A stretch of 64,000 nucleotides of DNA from Silene conica (taxonomy: Eukaryota; Streptophyta; Magnoliopsida; Caryophyllales; Caryophyllaceae). The position numbers and the translations under genes are program-made. Positions 1 through 10,726 of this stretch are shown piece after piece. Numbering within the stretch: the first letter of the stretch is position 1; each line of letters begins with the position of its first letter. The DNA lies in assembly GCA_029255685.2 (NCBI GenBank), contig CM055319.2, forward strand, positions 9,038,747 through 9,102,746. Direction: 5' to 3'. A model generated the notes under the pieces. The model made no database searches. It had not been told where the DNA came from and was given only the letters and a program-made list of their open reading frames with translations.

Positions 1-280
1 TTTTAATACACGTATTAAAGCAGACATTATGAGTTGCAATTAATAATAAAAGAGGTTTGAAAAATAAATAAAAGAATATGCTAAAATTATAAAACCGTCT
101 CACGATAGTATATTGAGATATCATTAAGCTAAGGTAACAGATTTTAACGTTAAACCTAATTTTGTAATAAGTTCCAATTAAAATTATAACTAAAGTACAT
201 ATAAATTGTTTCCACTCTACATTTATTTTCAATCCCCAACAAAGATGAAAATATTGAAAAAATAACTAATTTCTCAAATA

Positions 281-311
281 CTAGTCTTATGCCCGTGCAA
301 ATTGCACGGGC
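281..311 (-). mobile_element. Helitron 3' terminus (minus strand)
   Basis: On the minus strand a near-perfect palindrome (10-bp arms GCCCGTGCAA/TTGCACGGGC at 291-311) is followed by six bases and then CTAG with a T beyond. This is the usual layout of a Helitron 3' end: hairpin, short spacer, CTRR, host T. The element body would run to higher coordinates. No 5' TC end and no Rep/helicase sequence was found, so this is probably a non-autonomous or decayed copy. Confidence 0.55.
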
Positions 312-2112
312 TTGTATTTTAAAATATTGTAAAAAAAATATCGTTAATATAAGCTATTTTTTTAAATAAGGTCATATTTTACCAAGTTAGTGTGGTACAA
401 TATATGGAGATGGTTTTTAAAATAGGGTAACAAAAAAAACATTTGCTTTTAGTCATATATTATAGCATAAAACAAAATAAGAAAAATTTAAACAGAAGAA
501 AAACAACACAATGAGCAGTAATGATGTATAATCATAATTACAATTGTACTATAATTTCTCGAAATTGGACGTACGTTTTTTATCACCGCAAATAAGAATC
601 TTTAGTCCCTTTTGCTTGTGACTCTCGAAATGGCTACATAGTGCTGACCGTATATAAACACTGACTTAGGAAGATATTAAGAAAATTCAAATGGACGACA
701 TTATTCTATGTGAATTACAAAAATGCCAACATAAGACAATATAAACCCGTGTAATTGTTTTACATGTATTGAATGTTAATTAGAACCCGTGTATTAATAG
801 TGCCCTATAAATTGCACATGATTATTTTCACATGTTGGTGGTTAATTAGGACTTATGTATTAAACTTATTGCGTAAAACGCGTGATTGATCAAGAATTTT
901 TAATCTGAACCCGAGTAAACACTCACATTGTGAAATTTGAAATATGAAATTTACACATACTATACGTGTATGAGTGGATTTGAAATACGGGGCTGTGTGC
1001 ATGTGTATTAGAACGACTATAATACGTAAGCATGTGTAAAACAAAACCTTGCAAATTGCACCAGAAGGCTTAAATTATCGTGTGTGGGTTTTTCGGTTAC
1101 TTCAATGGGAGACAATCCCGTGCAGATCTTTTTTATGGTTGTTCCAATTTACACATACCCGCGAATTGGAAGAATGTACTTTTAATTTTTAATAAATATA
1201 AACTTATTTGTCGCAAATATTTAATTTTTTTTCTTAACATATTTAATTGAAGTAAATAAATGAATGAGATAATATAAGAAAATATATAAAACCATAACCC
1301 GTAAAACCATTTCAAATTATGGTAATTTTTGTGAAACAAAGGGTCGAAACTTAGACTTACTTTGAGCGAGTTTACCCAAAACAGACCAAGTTCAAGGACA
1401 TGCTATTAACGGCCCATATACCAACCCACCATAGTCACACATACAACTAACTTTGTGCTCTCTCATCTCTCACCCTAAATCTAACTACCTTTCCCTAACA
1501 TACTACTATGTATTTTGTACCGTCTATCTTGCGGTCTTCTCATTTGATTTCCGTCTCACCTAATCTGTTACACTCGTCATTTCAAGATCATTTGAACTCG
1601 CAATGTCCGAGTTCCTCTCTCTCGTTGCAATCCTTTATACGGAATAATTTTTTTGCCGTATTTTTCAGATTTCAATAAAAAAATTTATGCATATGAATAT
1701 TTTTTTGTCCATATTTTCGGGTTTCAATATTATTATGTTTTTTACTTTTTATCAAAGTACTTCTTATTTTTTCCGATTTAATTAAATTTATCCATCGATT
1801 TTAGTTATTTTTATATTTCATACTGAGTTCAGTTATTTGAATCATACCCATGAGCAATTGAACACCATAGATATAGTGACTTATTTAATTTTAATGTCAT
1901 ATGTGAATATTTTTCATGTTAATGCTTACCCTATCTAATCATTTTTTATAACAATTTATGTTTTTTCTTTATTTGACTTATTTTTCTGTATGTTTTAAAA
2001 AAATTGTTGAATAATTTTCCTATTTATACCATAATTAATTTAACTATAAAAGTTATTAATGATTTTTTAATCTAGTTATTTAATATGCAATAAACATATA
2101 TGAGTAATTTGT
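312..2112. other. AT-rich intergenic DNA, no gene seen
   Basis: Only short AT-rich frames without recognisable motifs occur here. The stretch around 740-1150 has repeated weak echoes of CCCGTG and GCACATG words that may be decayed Helitron-type sequence. Bases 1-280 are similar and hold nothing identifiable. Confidence 0.6.
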
Positions 2113-2368
2113 AGATTTATTGTTGTAGATGGAAATAAAAGAGAGTGAACATGGTGGGCCATCTTTTAAACATAAAATAAAAAATGAACTTTCAACCACA
2201 GTGCGACACCTAAGCACTGTGGTTGTTGCTTTTATATATAAGATTTATTGTTGTAGATGGAAATAAAAGAGAGTGAACATGGTGGGCCATCTTTTAAACA
2301 TAAAATAAAAAATGAACTTTCAACCACAGTGCGACACCTAAGCACTGTGGTTGTTGCTTTTATATATA
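2113..2368. repeat. Tandem duplication, 2 x 128 bp, each with a hairpin
   Basis: Units 2113-2240 and 2241-2368 read the same throughout as far as I can compare. Each contains a perfect inverted repeat, AACCACAGTGC / GCACTGTGGTT, separated by nine bases. The lack of visible differences means the duplication is recent. The arm sequence also begins the TIR element at 4093. Confidence 0.85.
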
Positions 2369-2669
2369 AGATCAAATTATTCAGTTATTCTCTTTTAACA
2401 CAAACATTTAAATAAATAAAATAAATATCTTTTAATTTATTTAAATTTTAGTCCACAAAAATTTTAGAGAGATCGTCCTTCGATAACAACAGACCTCCCA
2501 CACGATGATGAAGAAAATTGCTTAATTATAATTTCTCTATTATATCTTCCAATAATTTAGTAGGAGACGATTTCTTATAAAATCTACATATTTTATTTTT
2601 ATCATTATCCAGCGTCTTTTACATTTTAGACAAATATACTCCCTTAAATATGTCCTCAACCTCAACCTA

Positions 2670-3990
2670 TAATGCTAGTAAATAGAAAGGGTTCTTTGTG
2701 TGCAATCCTGGCGCTTGCCCTTTTTGGTGCAACACTACATAGTACACATAACAAGCTCCACCATTTTAGGAGGATTCTGTATTCACCGTTTCCAAGCAAC
2801 AAGTCAATTTAATCGGGCAGAAAGTCACGACCTAGGTCAATAAACCCTCCCAAACAACCACTTTTTTAGCTTTTTTTTTCTTTTTCTTAAATGGTTGGAA
2901 CCAATTAAAATGTGCCACGTATGAGGTCGATTGGTGAGTCAATTTACCTCAAATTGGGTCGATTTGTGACTCAAATCAACTTGAGTCAATTCTAATCGAT
3001 TTCTTAATTACAATTAACTTGACTTGACCCCAAATCGACCTCCCTATCGACCTTACTTGGGAATGGTTATCTTCCCCTCAATTTTTCGTGTAACATTACC
3101 AAGTACATATTTGGAATACAAGTACTCCCCTCACTTTAATTTCCCCACTTATTTTCCACCAATAGTTTACATTTGCTTAATTTTTCACAAAAGATATAAC
3201 AAGTGTAAACTATTTATTTGAATAGGGGGAAAAGTACCGCTCCCTATGTTCCGTTCATATGTTTATACTTTATTTTACAAGGGAAAATAAAAAAAAGTGT
3301 AAACATACGACTGAGACGGAGGGAGTACCATTTTAAGATTTCATCACTCAAAATTATCAATTTTTTAAATGTTTTTATTCCTTTTACATTTGTTATAGAT
3401 GATATTGTTTTGTTTCGAACCCGATAAGAATATAATGGATGATATTAGCTTGTAATGAGTTTAGCTAAACCAATTTTTAAAATAAGTTCCATTCCAAACA
3501 GCAATAAGTATTGATCGAGAGTCTCAATATAAAAATGAATTAGAGAGAAACTTATGTTAGTTTACCTATTGTATTTTTCACATATTTTTATTTATAACAG
3601 GTGATAGACTCATAAAATCATATGGGAAATTGTATAGAAAACGTCAAAATTTTTGTATGTATTAACAATATGTCGTACTATTTGTCTCTTTTAAAATTTA
3701 AAATAAATATCTCGATCATCTTAAATTAAGCAAGACTTATTGTTGTATTTTTGGAGGTCTCATTATCTATTTATTCACTTTTTTTCATAAATTATGATTT
3801 TTATGGGTTTGTAATTTGGTTATCAATTTATAATTGTCAATAAGACGAAAGTATCTATTTTAAATTTAAGACAGTTCAAATAATAAGTCATTCACGTAGA
3901 TAAGACAATCATTTTACCCTTTTATATCATTTTTAATTTTACTGACTTATTTTAATTTAAAACGGATATAAGGCAGATATATAAATGTAA
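2670..3990. repeat. Diverged segmental duplicate, copy A
   Basis: This stretch can be aligned piecewise with 16025-17005 (copy B). Shared anchors are the CTTTTTGGTGCA...ACATAGTACACAT block (2717-2752 and 16071-16100), the block around GCTAAACCAATTTTT (about 3460 and 16425), and the segment near 3840-3860 matching 16860-16890. Copy B lies just upstream of the papain-like pseudogene, so copy A may be the 5' flank of a lost gene copy. It holds no gene of its own. Confidence 0.55.
3235..3327. mobile_element. Stowaway-like MITE (Tc1/mariner type)
   Basis: An element of about 89 bp (3237-3325) is flanked by TA on both sides. Its inverted ends match: the right end reversed reads CTCCCTCCGTC..., the classic Stowaway terminus, and the left end carries CTCCCTATGTTCC with the rest of the TIR (TATGTTTACACTTT versus TATGTTTATACTTT) well kept. 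It is too short to code. Copy B of the surrounding duplication lacks it at the corresponding place. Confidence 0.75.
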
Positions 3991-4089
3991 ATAAAGAGAA
4001 AATTAAGGGTAGAGAAAATTAAGGGTGTAGATACATTTAGGGTACATCTATTCCAGATATTAAAAATAAATGTATCTTCTTTATTAAAG

Positions 4090-4444
4090 TAACAACCACA
4101 GTGCTGATGTGTCAGCCTGCAATAAGCGGATTATACCACCAGAGGTATACAATTTTCTGTACATATTTTGAGCTTTTTAATACAAAATTCGAGCTTTATT
4201 AGAAAGAATATGAGCTATATGGTAAAATTTATGAACTCCTTGACAAAATATTGAGAATCGAAAATTATTATGCAACTAAAACACAATACATATAAGTTGA
4301 ACTATATTTATTTTTAATATAAAAAAACTAAAATATAACTCAAAATAGTTTAAAAACTCAACAAATATACATATAAGCTCAATAAAATAAACCATGGTTG
4401 TACGATGCTATTATACATCTGGTTGTATGTCAGCCTGTGGTTAA
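4090..4444. mobile_element. MITE-like element with TAA target duplication
   Basis: A 349-bp AT-rich element (4093-4441) lies between TAA trinucleotides (4090-4092, 4442-4444). Its ends are imperfect inverted repeats: ACCACAGTGCTGA on the left and ACCACAGGCTGA when the right end is reversed. A TAA/TTA duplication fits Tourist-like (PIF/Harbinger) MITEs. There is no coding sequence. The same ACCACAGTGC word forms the hairpin arms of the 128-bp tandem repeat. Confidence 0.45.
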
Positions 4445-5471
4445 TTGCATATTTTTTTTATTTTCTTTTATTTTTTCAAGTGAAGGGACTCACCCATGTT
4501 TAGCAAATTATTTTTATTAATTTAAAAGCGATCACGTCAATTGTCCAGTATAATATCGAGCAATAAATAAAATTACGAGTATATAAATAATTACATAATT
4601 TGATATAACGCAATCATATAAATTAAGAATATTTTGGAATCAGAGAACCAAAACATATTATGTACACCAGATACAAAATTACAACAAAAAAAATTACTCT
4701 GTACTAAGGGAATAGATTTAATAATTATTTTTATGCCATTATTTTTTTTGTGTGCGAAGGTTGAGAGGATTTATGAAAACACGATTATATACTTATTTGT
4801 GAGTTGTGAAGAAGAGTTTGTAGTGTTGAGGTTTTCGGCCAAGCATGACTTCAAGTGTTTATGTAGCTATCTACAATGCACTATACATTAAATTTAAAAC
4901 CGGCTAAATAATATTTGATATACATATGAATAAGACAAATATTTTGTTACATCTAATTCCTAATACATTTTGTTTCTGTCTTATTTAGCATATTTAACCC
5001 GTTTTAAACTTAAAATAGATATTTTTGTTTTAAACGGGAATTTGTGTCATAAAAATTAGTTGAAATAGTTGTCCATTATTTTAATTGTTTGTTTATGAAG
5101 AGTATATAAATGAATTACGAGTACAATCTTTGTAGCTAAAAACGTCTTTTTTTAATCAAAGAGATATAGCATCTTTATTCATCCATTTAATATGTCTTAT
5201 TATATTTTAATAAAATTTATGAATGATACATTGTTAATGTTCACTTTTTATTTACTATATATTTATATATATGATAATATCAATATAATAGTTCGAATGA
5301 TCGACTACATGATTCTAAACATGTATGGGTCACAAATTTTTATTTTTGTTCTGTTTTCCTAATTAATAGATTATAACAATCTTTTCCATTCATTATTATT
5401 TTTTACATTGCTTTAAACCCAAGTTTTAAGACCTTACATGCATGTAAATTTAAGGGTCTTTATGTTATGCT
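4445..5471. other. AT-rich intergenic DNA, no gene seen
   Basis: No coding motif, RNA gene or terminal repeat was recognised. An 85-codon open frame at 4634-4891 has AT-driven composition and no family features. Confidence 0.6.
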
Positions 5472-6105
5472 AAATATACATATAGTCCCCTCTCTCTCTA
5501 AAAACCTCTCTCTAAAAACTCTCTACAAAACTCTCTAAAAACCCTAGCCTCCATTAATTCGGGGGCTTCCATCGATTATCAATCGATCGATGGTAAGCCC
5601 CAAAATTATATTAAATTGCAATTAATAGTATGTTTATCTATAATCTATTCAATAAAAGTCTCCCTTTTGGTGAGAATCGTTTTTCCGTCCCTTATTTCAG
5701 GGTTTCCGTCCCTTATTTCTGGGTTTTGTCCATTTATTCGTGGTTTAGTTTCATCCATAATATCGTCAAGAGTAGTTCGTTGATGGTTCGTAGCGTGTTC
5801 TTTCAAAGGGTACAAGTAATTTGTCAACGATCTTTGGAACCAGTCAGATTTATGTTTTATCTCATAAATCAAACGAAGGATCCCCTCAAAAGCTACATGA
5901 AGATAGCGATAATAGGACGAGCCGAATTGTCAGATGCTGTTTTGAGATCCCTAGTTTTTAAGAAAATTGTTTTTCTTTGGTTTCCATTAGATTTGTTTTC
6001 CATTAGATTTGTTTTCAATTATACCTATTCTTTGTAAGTGCCGTATGGCGTTCTATTAATGAATTGTTCTTTGTTTTCAAAAAAAAAAAATATACATATA
6101 GTCCC
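5472..6105 (+). mobile_element. Retroposed sequence with poly(A) and 18-bp TSD
   Basis: AAATATACATATAGTCCC occurs at 5472-5489 and again at 6088-6105. Between them is about 600 bp that begins with CT-rich leader-like sequence (CTCTCTCTAAAAACC repeats, 5490-5540) and ends in a run of 12 A at 6079-6090 that overlaps the second TSD. These are hallmarks of target-primed reverse transcription: a non-autonomous LINE/SINE-type retroposon or a processed pseudogene. A 135-codon open frame (5630-6037) matches nothing I recognise. The source transcript is unknown. Confidence 0.7.
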
Positions 6106-6854
6106 AAAAATGAAACGTAAACTTCGGTTGGATATATCAAAGAAAAAAATGTAAAAAATCTGAAGAATGAAAGAGAATATGTTATAACTACTACATGAAA
6201 AATGGTTAAAATTGTAATTTAAAATTTACACAGTTCAAAAATTTTATTTTGTCTATGTATGAGTTATGAAAAATAGTTTTAAATATTGGCACGAGTTTGC
6301 GACTCTACTAAGACCTGTCCAATTTTAAAAATCATTTTTCATCTGAATATTTTTATGTCACATATAAGTCGAGTTTGTATGAAACCACTCAGCTAAAAAA
6401 AACAGAGTAAAAACTCAAATTTGTTTAAGTAAGACAGCGTATCACACTATAACAACTACTTAAAAAACTGACTATAATGCATCATTTATGTTAATCGAAA
6501 ATATAATTTTGGATTTAAATCTAAAAGTTAAATATGTCTTTAATTTTTTTTTATTTAGTTAAGGTAAAAAATTATAAATTTAATTTCTAAAGACAATTAA
6601 ATTTAGAAAAAGATAAGTAACTAACATAAAGATAATCTGAAAATTAATTTATTTTTATATAATAACACATTAAAAACAACATATATATACTTCAAATATC
6701 GCACTGAACGACTATTTAGTATAATAACACATTTAAAGTTGATGTGATTCATGATATTACACGAGCAAACTTTGGGACTATAAATTTTAATTTACAATAA
6801 TGATAAACACATGTTTAGCAGAACAAATAACATAGTGTATAACGAAACTTTCGA
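6106..6854. other. AT-rich intergenic DNA, no gene seen
   Basis: No terminal repeats or coding motifs. Its right end is the empty-site sequence that continues at 14403 after the Athila-like insertion. Confidence 0.6.
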
Positions 6855-6859
6855 GAAGT

Positions 6860-8579
6860 TGATAACGGGGTTTTGTCGCCCTCCCCCGCATCAAACAATT
6901 TGTTTATAAAACTCAACTACTAACTAATGTAGTAGGGTAGTCGAGGTCGATCCACAGGGAGGTTAAGTTTGAGTACTAGTCTTGTCTTAGATTATAGTTA
7001 GCTACGCGAATCAATAATGAGATAGAAAACAAACTAAACATGTAAACATAAATTAACTATGGCTACTAAACTAAAGAAGCAAACAAATAATAGAAAAAAA
7101 AGATAAAAGCAATAAAGAAAAGCCTAGGGCGCGATTTTGACTTCCAACACTTGTAAATTACCGCTTAACTCTATAACAAGTTGCCAAGGGGAAAGGTTAA
7201 TGGTGAGACGCCTCTAATTCGCTCATAGACTCCCTCCCGGGCTCACTATAAGACACTAGCTATGTCGACACAACTCCCTCCCGGGCTCATGCATCAAACT
7301 CCTTAAGTCAAGGGTCAAAGCTTACCAAAATATGCCTATTTTGACTCCCCTCTCCCCAAGATTAAGGTTCTAAGTCCACGCTATACCCCGGTCATCCCAC
7401 TCCCTCTCTCGAGGGTCGATTTCAAACCGAAAATTAAAGGTACCCTTCTTAAGTTCTCCCTCTCGGGTTTAACTCAAGGCGGCAAACTAGTCCAAGTGAA
7501 GTGAGCCAACTCCCAACCTAGCCAACTCCCGTCGACGGTCAAGGGTTAAAAGTCAACACCAATCCCAACTAAAACTTAAACAAGTCAAATCCTTTAATTA
7601 ACCCAATAAACTCCCCCTCGACACCAAGTTGGTGAAATTAAGTCGGTAACCTACAAATATCGGAGTCTAATCGCACCCTAGTGAGAAACTACTCACTAAT
7701 CATACAAGAATTAACATTAAACATAGTAACTACTATTCTAATAACAATAATAAACATACTGAAAATAATAAAAATTGAAACCTTAAAATAAACTAAATCA
7801 AACTAAACAAATAACCATAATAATGATATTAAACATGATAAGGATAATAAAGATTGAAAATTTAAACAAACAATTGCATAAATGAATGAAAATAACAACT
7901 TGAAGAGAAAGAGAATTAGTTACCCAACTTGAATTAAATGGAAATAAGATGATGAATCCTCTTACAAATGTTGTAGACCCAAATACTAATTGACTCCATC
8001 TAAGAAATAAGGAATTAAAAGAGGGATTGTTTTGATTTTATTGAACAAGAAGCTAAATTTCCTAACCTACGTACTCTACTTCCCTCTGCCTCTCGAAAAG
8101 TTCCTGCCCAGAACGAAAAATCAGAGCAAAATGAAGTGCAGGCCTCCTCCAAATGTTGTTGCGGCCAAAAACCCTGAGGAGCTGCCTCTTTTCTTCTTTT
8201 TCTAATTCCCCTCACGTGCCCCAACAACTCAACTCGAGCAGGCTGCCCGTTTGCTTGCTTCCTCCCGTGATTTCCTCCAAATGACTAACAATTGTCACGT
8301 GGACATTAGCTACTTAGGCCCAATTCTTAGTTGACTTCTTTTTTCGTCATCTTTGATCCGTCTTGAACGGTTTCATACTCGAACTGAGTACCTATAAAAA
8401 TAAAATGACGAAAACAGTACCAAAACACTAACAAATAATATAAAATAATATTATTTAAAACTAATCGACTAATATATTATTTGACACTAAAATGAGTAAA
8501 TTAAGCTAACTCGGGTTATTATTTCGCCCAAATAAGAGATAAAATATGGGTTAAAAATCGGTAAAATATGGTGTTATCA
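6860..8579 (-). repeat. 3' LTR of the gag-only element
   Basis: This copy is downstream in the minus reading. It contains the CGATCCACAGGGAGG word (reverse: CCTCCCTGTGGATCG) near the outer end, common in the R/U5 region of Athila and Tat LTRs, and repeated CTCCCTCCCGGGCTCA phrases at about 7230-7290. Short frames inside occur identically in both LTRs and are not genes. Confidence 0.93.
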
Positions 8580-8617
8580 ACCTCCCCACACTTATCTCTT
8601 ACTCGTCCTCGAGTAAG
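8580..8617 (-). promoter_or_regulatory. 3' polypurine tract plus GAGGAC hairpin
   Basis: Read on the minus strand, a hairpin (8598-8617; stem CTTACTCG/CGAGTAAG, loop AGGA) is followed after four bases by AAGTGTGGGGAGGT, ending exactly at the TG of the 3' LTR. The purine run primes plus-strand DNA synthesis in LTR elements. The hairpin is extra and recurs with a different stem at 58846-58867, 10499-10514 and 60380-60401. Confidence 0.75.
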
Positions 8618-10478
8618 CTCAAAACCAAGCTCAAGAAAATGCAAAAGGTAGTATCCTAATGGGACAAGCGAATGCACAACATAAGCAACGCTTACCGCTA
8701 TCTAAACTACTAAGCCGAATGAGTATTAGCGCACTCAACGCCCCTTCAACTCACGTAGTCATGCTTATGAGGTAAAGCACAACTCGCAAGGCAAGTTGGG
8801 TCTTGCACAAAATTTAGACACATCCCTCAATTAAGCATATAGAAGAACGTTGGATGCATCAACAAAAAGGAAATGTCACTTTCCTCATCTAAGTGACGAT
8901 TATCAACTAAAAGAGAACAAATTCAAAAGCATAAACTCTTTCACAAATACTAATTCAACAAGTCACAAAGTCTAAAAGGATGACAACAAATCACCTCCAA
9001 ATAGTGCTACACTAGGCTACTTTCATACACATTTTCCAAGTACTTTTGTCAAGGGCGATCGGATGGAACGAAATGATGATCCCCGCGATGCTAGAGGCAA
9101 GCGACAAAACAAGTCTAAATTCTTCACAAAGTAAAGGTCATGGGTCGTCCCTAGATCGACAAGGAGACATGGCAAAAGAGATTTTTGGAGTGAAATGTTC
9201 AAATCATTACAAAATGGTGGATTATTCAAAACTTGACCTCATTTGATTTTTTCTTTTTTTTTTTCATTTCATGAGTCGAGATGGGGTTTGTCCCTCGTGT
9301 GCTAATGTCCTTTGCTTTCGCCAATCGCTTATTAGGCAACCGGTTAAACTCTAGACAATAGCTTATCGGGGTGACAATCACTCTGTCTTTGGGCAGTCGA
9401 ATTCACGACCAAGTGGAAAGCCAAATCCTTGGCCCCCCGCCAAAGCACATCGAAGTGGTACGCCTCCACCTAAACTACATAATTTTATTCCACTTCTCTT
9501 TTTTTTTTAAAGGTTTCTTTCCACTTAGGCATATCCACACCAAAATTAATGAAGTGAGCATTCCAAAATTATTCATGAAAATTTGATTTTTGAGTTGCCA
9601 AACCGCCAAGTCTATTAAGGTCACCAAGACAAGTTAATCAAGACCATTTCACATCACGGGGTTGGACAAGGTGACTCACATGCAAACCCTTGACTCGGTA
9701 TCGGAGCATGGTTCAAAAGACACTAGAATAGCACAACCTAGGGTGTTTCAATACCATTCTAGAAGGCAAAGTCACAAGTAGAAAGAATATTTGCAATGGC
9801 TTAAATGATTTTGTCAAAGTTCTCAATTAGGCATTTTCAAAACCATTTTACTAAATGCAACTACATGCTATGAATGCAACTAATAGAAACATATTCTAAT
9901 GCAAGTGCAATTATCAAACTATATGCCAAATAGACTAATGCAACTAATCCTACCAGCACATAGGCACAGAACACCAAGTTCCAAAACCGGAACATCCTCC
10001 TCAACATACATAGCCCATCCTCCTTAATCATGAAAAAGAGAGAAGAGAATGAAAAGGAGAAGAGATAAGAGCGATTATACCAAACGTCTTCTAACTCCTT
10101 AGCATATGCCTCCGATATTCCAAGTGTACCTATGCATATTATTACAAAAACAACAATATATACAAGATAATGCCAAGGGAGTTTCCTCCCCACACTTATT
10201 CGATAAAATAAATGAAAGCACATTTTTTTTGAATTTTTGAAGAATTTTCAATTTTTTTGTTTTTTTTTTTTCAAATGATAAGCGCACAATAAAAACACAT
10301 GTAAAACTAAACATGATACTACTAAGATAAAAGACAAATTAAACTATGACAACACATAATTAAAACAACAAAACACCACCAAAGATATCAACACTCCAAC
10401 CTTACAACACATATGAACATGATTACACCACCAATATCAATCCACAATCCAATTACTCCAACCAACCAACAATACGAT
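8618..10478 (-). other. Non-coding interior of the gag-only element
   Basis: About 1.9 kb between the internal purine module and the 3' one, where an autonomous Athila would carry pol. I see no RT, integrase or RNase H motif in any frame. A third AAGTGTGGGGAGG tract, without a hairpin, lies at 10185-10197 (minus). Long T/A runs occur at 9249-9268, 9500-9511 and 10221-10272. Confidence 0.7.
9861..10223 (-). CDS. Hydrophobic 120-codon frame, function unknown
   Basis: This frame is on the same strand as gag and downstream of it. The protein shows several hydrophobic stretches that could be membrane segments (around residues 17-35 and 80-110) and no recognisable domain. Athila elements can carry an env-like membrane protein in a third frame, so a remnant is conceivable, but composition alone could produce this. 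The frame overlaps a purine tract at 10185-10197. I do not claim it is expressed. Confidence 0.15.
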   Translation of the reverse strand: MCFHLFYRISVGRKLPWHYLVYIVVFVIICIGTLGISEAYAKELEDVWYNRSYLFSFSFSSLFFMIKEDGLCMLRRMFRFWNLVFCAYVLVGLVALVYLAYSLIIALALEYVSISCIHSM

Positions 10479-10514
10479 CCTCCCCACACTTGAACCGAAC
10501 ATTGTCCTCAATGT
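10479..10514 (-). promoter_or_regulatory. Internal copy of the hairpin/purine-tract module
   Basis: On the minus strand the hairpin ACATTG-AGGA-CAATGT (10499-10514) is followed by AAGTGTGGGGAGG (10479-10491), the same 13 bases as the element's own 3' polypurine tract. It lies about 210 nt downstream of the gag stop. A second purine tract at an internal position could prime plus-strand synthesis. That role is inference. Confidence 0.5.
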
Positions 10515-10726
10515 CTAAACACAAGGGAGGGAAAAAAAAAGGAAAGTGAGAATGAAGAATACCACCGTTTCAAGCTCTCTCTTTGATCATTCCATCAAGA
10601 AAATGATCTTTGATTCTTCTACTTCCACTCTTCACTTTGTTGTTGATTCTTGAAGCTCACGAACATAATAACTACACAAAAGAAACAACAAAAGAAAACA
10701 AACCAACAAAGCATAGAAAAATGCAA

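Noticed and set aside
8015..8227. 70-codon frame in the LTR of the gag-only element (repeated at 13838-14050)
   Set aside because: Found identically in both LTRs only because the LTRs are near-identical; no domain, no start context.
9861..10223. Athila env-like protein
   Set aside because: Hydrophobic stretches alone are not enough; no env signature, signal peptide or furin-like site could be seen. Kept only as a low-confidence frame.
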